Shown: in pieces, positions 17,522-20,977 of the stretch
How the letters are laid out: each line of letters opens with the position of its first letter
Position numbering within the stretch: the stretch's first letter is position 1
NCBI GenBank assembly: GCA_905250885.1
Contig: CAJNOQ010003216.1
Location: 1-20,977 of the forward strand
Direction: 5' to 3'
DNA from: Didymodactylos carnosus
Lineage: Eukaryota; Rotifera; Eurotatoria; Philodinida; Philodinidae
Length of the DNA stretch: 20,977 nt
Position numbers and translations under genes: made by a program
Notes under the pieces: generated by a model
What the model was told of the DNA's origin: nothing
The model's input: the letters and a program-made list of their open reading frames with translations, nothing else
Database searches by the model: none

Positions 17522-18491
17522 TGATGTCAAGTATAAGAACTTTCATTGCTTGATAATATATCATTATATAGAACAAGTAGACACTTATACTGTAAAACGA
17601 TGACAGTTTTTTGGTTTACGACACACATGCATCTGTTTCAATATTCTAGCGATCCATTGTGCACCTATATAATATCTATTGACTTCGACATTTTCCATCG
17701 TTATGCACAGATGCTAATTTTCTAGTTAAACGATAAGATTTTTAGATAAGGGGATTAAATGAGTATTTGGAATGCAGTCTAATCTCAACTTAATACAAAA
17801 TGAAATGATTTGCAGATTATATCAACAAGCTAATAATGATGCAATACATCAAGATCATGTTATATCTCTTTATATAATTGATGACGTGCCTGAAAACACC
17901 ACGTCTATCGTACAGAAAGGAAAACATCTACTATGATAATAAAAGATCATCATCGTTCTGTCGTAAATTGTTTTCATGCTTTGATAGATTAACGTGATTT
18001 TAAACTTGATAACGTTAAAATATACACAAATAAATTGATTATACTCTTAAAAATTAATAGTAATATTGAGGAAAAAGACGAGTATATTACGCATAATTTC
18101 TATTTATTTACAACTGATATTTGATATGTTAGTTTAATCAAATAACCCTCTAGTATATTTTTTGCATGTGTATATATATCTAGCATGCGTAGTTAGTTAC
18201 TTTGTCATGGATAAAACAGAGATATAATTCCAGTGAACTGTTTATACCAGGATTAAATAGCTAAAGTATTACAAAAAAAAAAATAAAGAAAATAAGATGA
18301 AATCTCTTGAGGCTATATGCACAAATGAAACAATATTTTTCAATCATCGAGAAAGGGAGCGAGCGGCGACTACACACTAAATCATGTGTGTATGTGTTCT
18401 ATCAGCACTTACGCACGATTAAGTATTAAAGTAGTAGAATATTTCCACAAAGGGTAGGGTACGAGTTTCCTTTTAGCAGGAGAAAGTAATC

Positions 18492-18505
18492 ATATATATA
18501 TATAT
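18492..18505. repeat. (AT)n microsatellite
   Basis: A run of alternating A and T about 14 bases long. Confidence 0.8.
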
Positions 18506-18885
18506 GTATGTTCGTTTACCGAAACAACAGTAATGATTTTTATACTTTTACTGTTCAGCTTAAAAGCGTACGGTGTTCCAGTTTTTTGTTTTTTTTTCAT
18601 TATTTCTCCGTATATATCTTTAAAATCTGTATAGTTTTAAAAAATACTTACGATTAAGCTGATAATTCTGATCCAGGTAAATAATTTGATAAAAATTCAT
18701 ATTTTCCACGTTCTATTGATAATTCAAAATAGAAAAATCTATAAAGTCTTTTACATCAATCATTCCGTTTTCTTGTTGTTTTCTAATAAATAATTCTTAA
18801 GGATTTGCTGTTATTGTTTAATAAATAAATAAAGAAAGAAAGAAAAGAAAAAGTTAATTTAAAAATCAACTGACTTTAAAAAAAG

Positions 18886-18918
18886 CACACACACACACAC
18901 ACATATATATATATACAC
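18886..18918. repeat. (CA)n-(TA)n compound microsatellite
   Basis: Eight or nine CA units pass directly into about six TA units and then ACAC. Just upstream (about 18818-18850) is an imperfect AAAT then AAAG tetranucleotide run. Confidence 0.9.
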
Positions 18919-19527
18919 GCTAACTGCAACTTCAGACACAAATTCTAGGATAGAGAGAGAATACGCGATCTATAAAAATTACTAATTTTTTTTCTCTGTC
19001 CTTAAGAACAGAAAAAATAAATAATATACACATACACACATTGCATTGTGGTGCATGAGCATTTCATGTTACGCTAGCTTTGGGATAATAATAATATATT
19101 AAATTATTGTGAATAGAAAAAGAAATATAGAAGAAGAAATAAAAAACGACCTTAGAAAAATCGACATCATGTGTTGAAATAAGAGTCAAAATATCTCTAC
19201 ATATATCTACGGAAAAATAGAGAAGAAATGAAATAAAATCCTGTTTCTGACTTTCTTTTTCTATTTTATATATATAGAGAGTTATTATATTTTAGTGATC
19301 GAGAACATTATTATGGCATAAGATCTAAGATAGAGCGAAAAAAATTAGTACCTTTCAACGTGACATTGAGTGGACACTGTCCATCAATTTTGTTTATTAT
19401 TTAACAACTAAATCAAATTAATCAATCTATTTGATAAAAAAAGATACTCACAAAAGAGAATATTGTCAGCTGTCTAAATCAATAAAAACATTCCGTTTTC
19501 ATAACTATACATTTCTAAAGAAAATTT

Positions 19528-19543
19528 ACATATATATATATAT
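19528..19543. repeat. (TA)n microsatellite
   Basis: A short alternating TA run following AAAATTTACA. Confidence 0.8.
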
Positions 19544-20977
19544 TATCTATCGTTTAGAAATCATATTAGTTTTTGAGAAGCATAATAATCACTTAGACAC
19601 TGGATTCTATGCTTATTACTTGTTATCTCATAAATAATCTACACTATCGTTATAAACATGGATTTTTACTCTATAAGATTCACGTACACAAGAAACTGTT
19701 AAACACGTATTTTTTGTGCTTTAATAAAATGAACATCTTTTTTATTCACTTTACTCCATAAATCAATTAGAATTGTGTTTGCCAAACTTTAGTTTTTGGA
19801 TTATTAGTCCTTCAGAACGTTGTTAAGTGAGTGAACTTTCACTTCCAATTAACATACTATCTATTCTCACGAATAATCTATAGTTAGATAGATACAATCA
19901 GACATGATAAAAAAATATTCTATAGTGAAATAGCGTACCACTTGACAAATGTATCAATGATTTTGTAACAAAAAGAGAAAAAAAAAATTTTTTCTATAAA
20001 GATTCAATTGTGCATCTTGAGATGGAGAAAAGAACAAACAACGGACAATATATATCTAGTAAAATTCGATTGATTTTGATTGCATGTTTAATCAAATAAC
20101 GCATGGATAAATGAACTGACATTTTCGGTAATATTGGTACTTAACTGAAAAACTTCCTCTTAGTACGAAAGAGAGAATAAAAATAAAAAGAGAAGAGAAA
20201 TTAACTTAGACATAATTATTTCTGTAAGCTAGAAAAATAAGATGAAAATAAAGTTAGCAGATTGAATTCAACAACTACATCAAATTTGCACTTCGTTTCT
20301 TCAATACCTTCGAGATCTAAAAAAATAGTTGATTTTACTCAAACTTTGAAAGCAAAAAGATTACTGACACATCATACAAGTCTGTGCCGACGAGTAAACA
20401 CGCAAATGAATGTGCACACATTATTTTCGAAAACATTTTTGAATTAAAATTTTGAGAAAAATTTTCAATTTCTAATACATATTATACAATTGAACTGATA
20501 TTTTTTCCTTTATAGTATCTGTCTCAAATTCGTCACTAGATACATGTTTTATAATTATGCAAACGTAATGATAACAATGTAGTATCAAATCTACGATGTA
20601 GGGCATCTACGTTCAATTACAGAATTTCCTTATTTCAGAAATATAACGTACCAAATTGCAGTTGAAAGAAAAAAATATTATATTGGTATAGTTTTTGAAC
20701 TAATGGGCGTCTTGCACACAAAAATTAAATCACCAACATCTGGACCGAATTTCATAACTGGAACTTAAAGGTTTGAAACGATGTTCTGTCAAATGACCAT
20801 TTCAAAAAAATTTCAAAACTTTCTTATACAAGATTTCTAGAAACCATTGGGGTTTTTTAGAGATGGTTTTATACGAGAAATGTTTTTTAACGTTAGTTTT
20901 GGTTGAAAATTTTTCGAGTTAATGTACGCTTGTAGAGAAATGTTTGAGCTGTATTTTAAAAAAATCATAAAAAAATT

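Larger units (their letters stand above)
17522..20977. other. Gene-poor right end of the window
   Basis: About 3.5 kb of AT-rich DNA without a confident gene on either strand. It holds microsatellites (separate entries), a 54-codon frame at 17772-17936 and a broken coding-like fragment at 18654-18796 on the minus strand, both weak. No structural RNA or large inverted repeat is seen. Confidence 0.45.

Noticed and set aside
20262-20447. 61-codon + strand frame near the right end
   Set aside because: It begins without an ATG (TTG) and has no family resemblance or splice context.
1-20977. tRNA, rRNA or CRISPR features
   Set aside because: No tRNA B-box with cloverleaf, rRNA core sequence or regularly spaced direct repeat was found on reading through.

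Overview
The window is AT-rich eukaryotic DNA, most likely from a small invertebrate. Protein genes are cut by many GT-AG introns, most of them 54 to 74 nt. A strong AG acceptor sits 23 to 53 nt upstream of the start codon of every confident gene, and the genes themselves (metazoan IAP, TRMT11, nicotinic-type Cys-loop receptor) are animal ones. Compact introns plus possible spliced-leader acceptors fit a bdelloid rotifer best, but that placement is an inference and no diagnostic marker is present.

Layout: 1-3475 has no confident gene. It holds a degenerate ATCTTA-type repeat (1-180), a near-perfect hairpin with 129-bp arms (975-1239) and a 209-bp hAT-like miniature element with a target duplication (2344-2552). 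3529-5948 (+) is a six-exon inhibitor-of-apoptosis gene (three BIR, UBA-like, RING; 681 aa). 7375-7587 (+) is a small single-exon gene for an unrecognised 70-aa membrane protein. 8104-12646 (+) is an eleven-exon TRMT11 gene (tRNA guanosine-10 N2-methyltransferase, 447 aa). Its second intron is swollen to 2365 nt by a 1979-bp TA-flanked element (8740-10718), which contains a 0.9-kb foldback and a possible three-exon 91-aa gene. 13088-15060 (-) is a three-exon nicotinic-type receptor subunit (616 aa), convergent with TRMT11. 15061-20977 is almost gene-free and holds a 0.83-kb inverted repeat (16691-17521) and microsatellites.

The genes do not form a pathway: apoptosis control, tRNA modification and neurotransmission are simply neighbours. 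The most interesting points are the pore sequence of the receptor (Pro at -2', Ser at -1' and Ser at 9', suggesting an anion channel with an altered gate), the nested element in TRMT11 intron 2 with its cryptic spliced ORF, and the three independent foldback structures. All exon models are mine, read from splice motifs, frame closure and remembered family alignments; no search was run.
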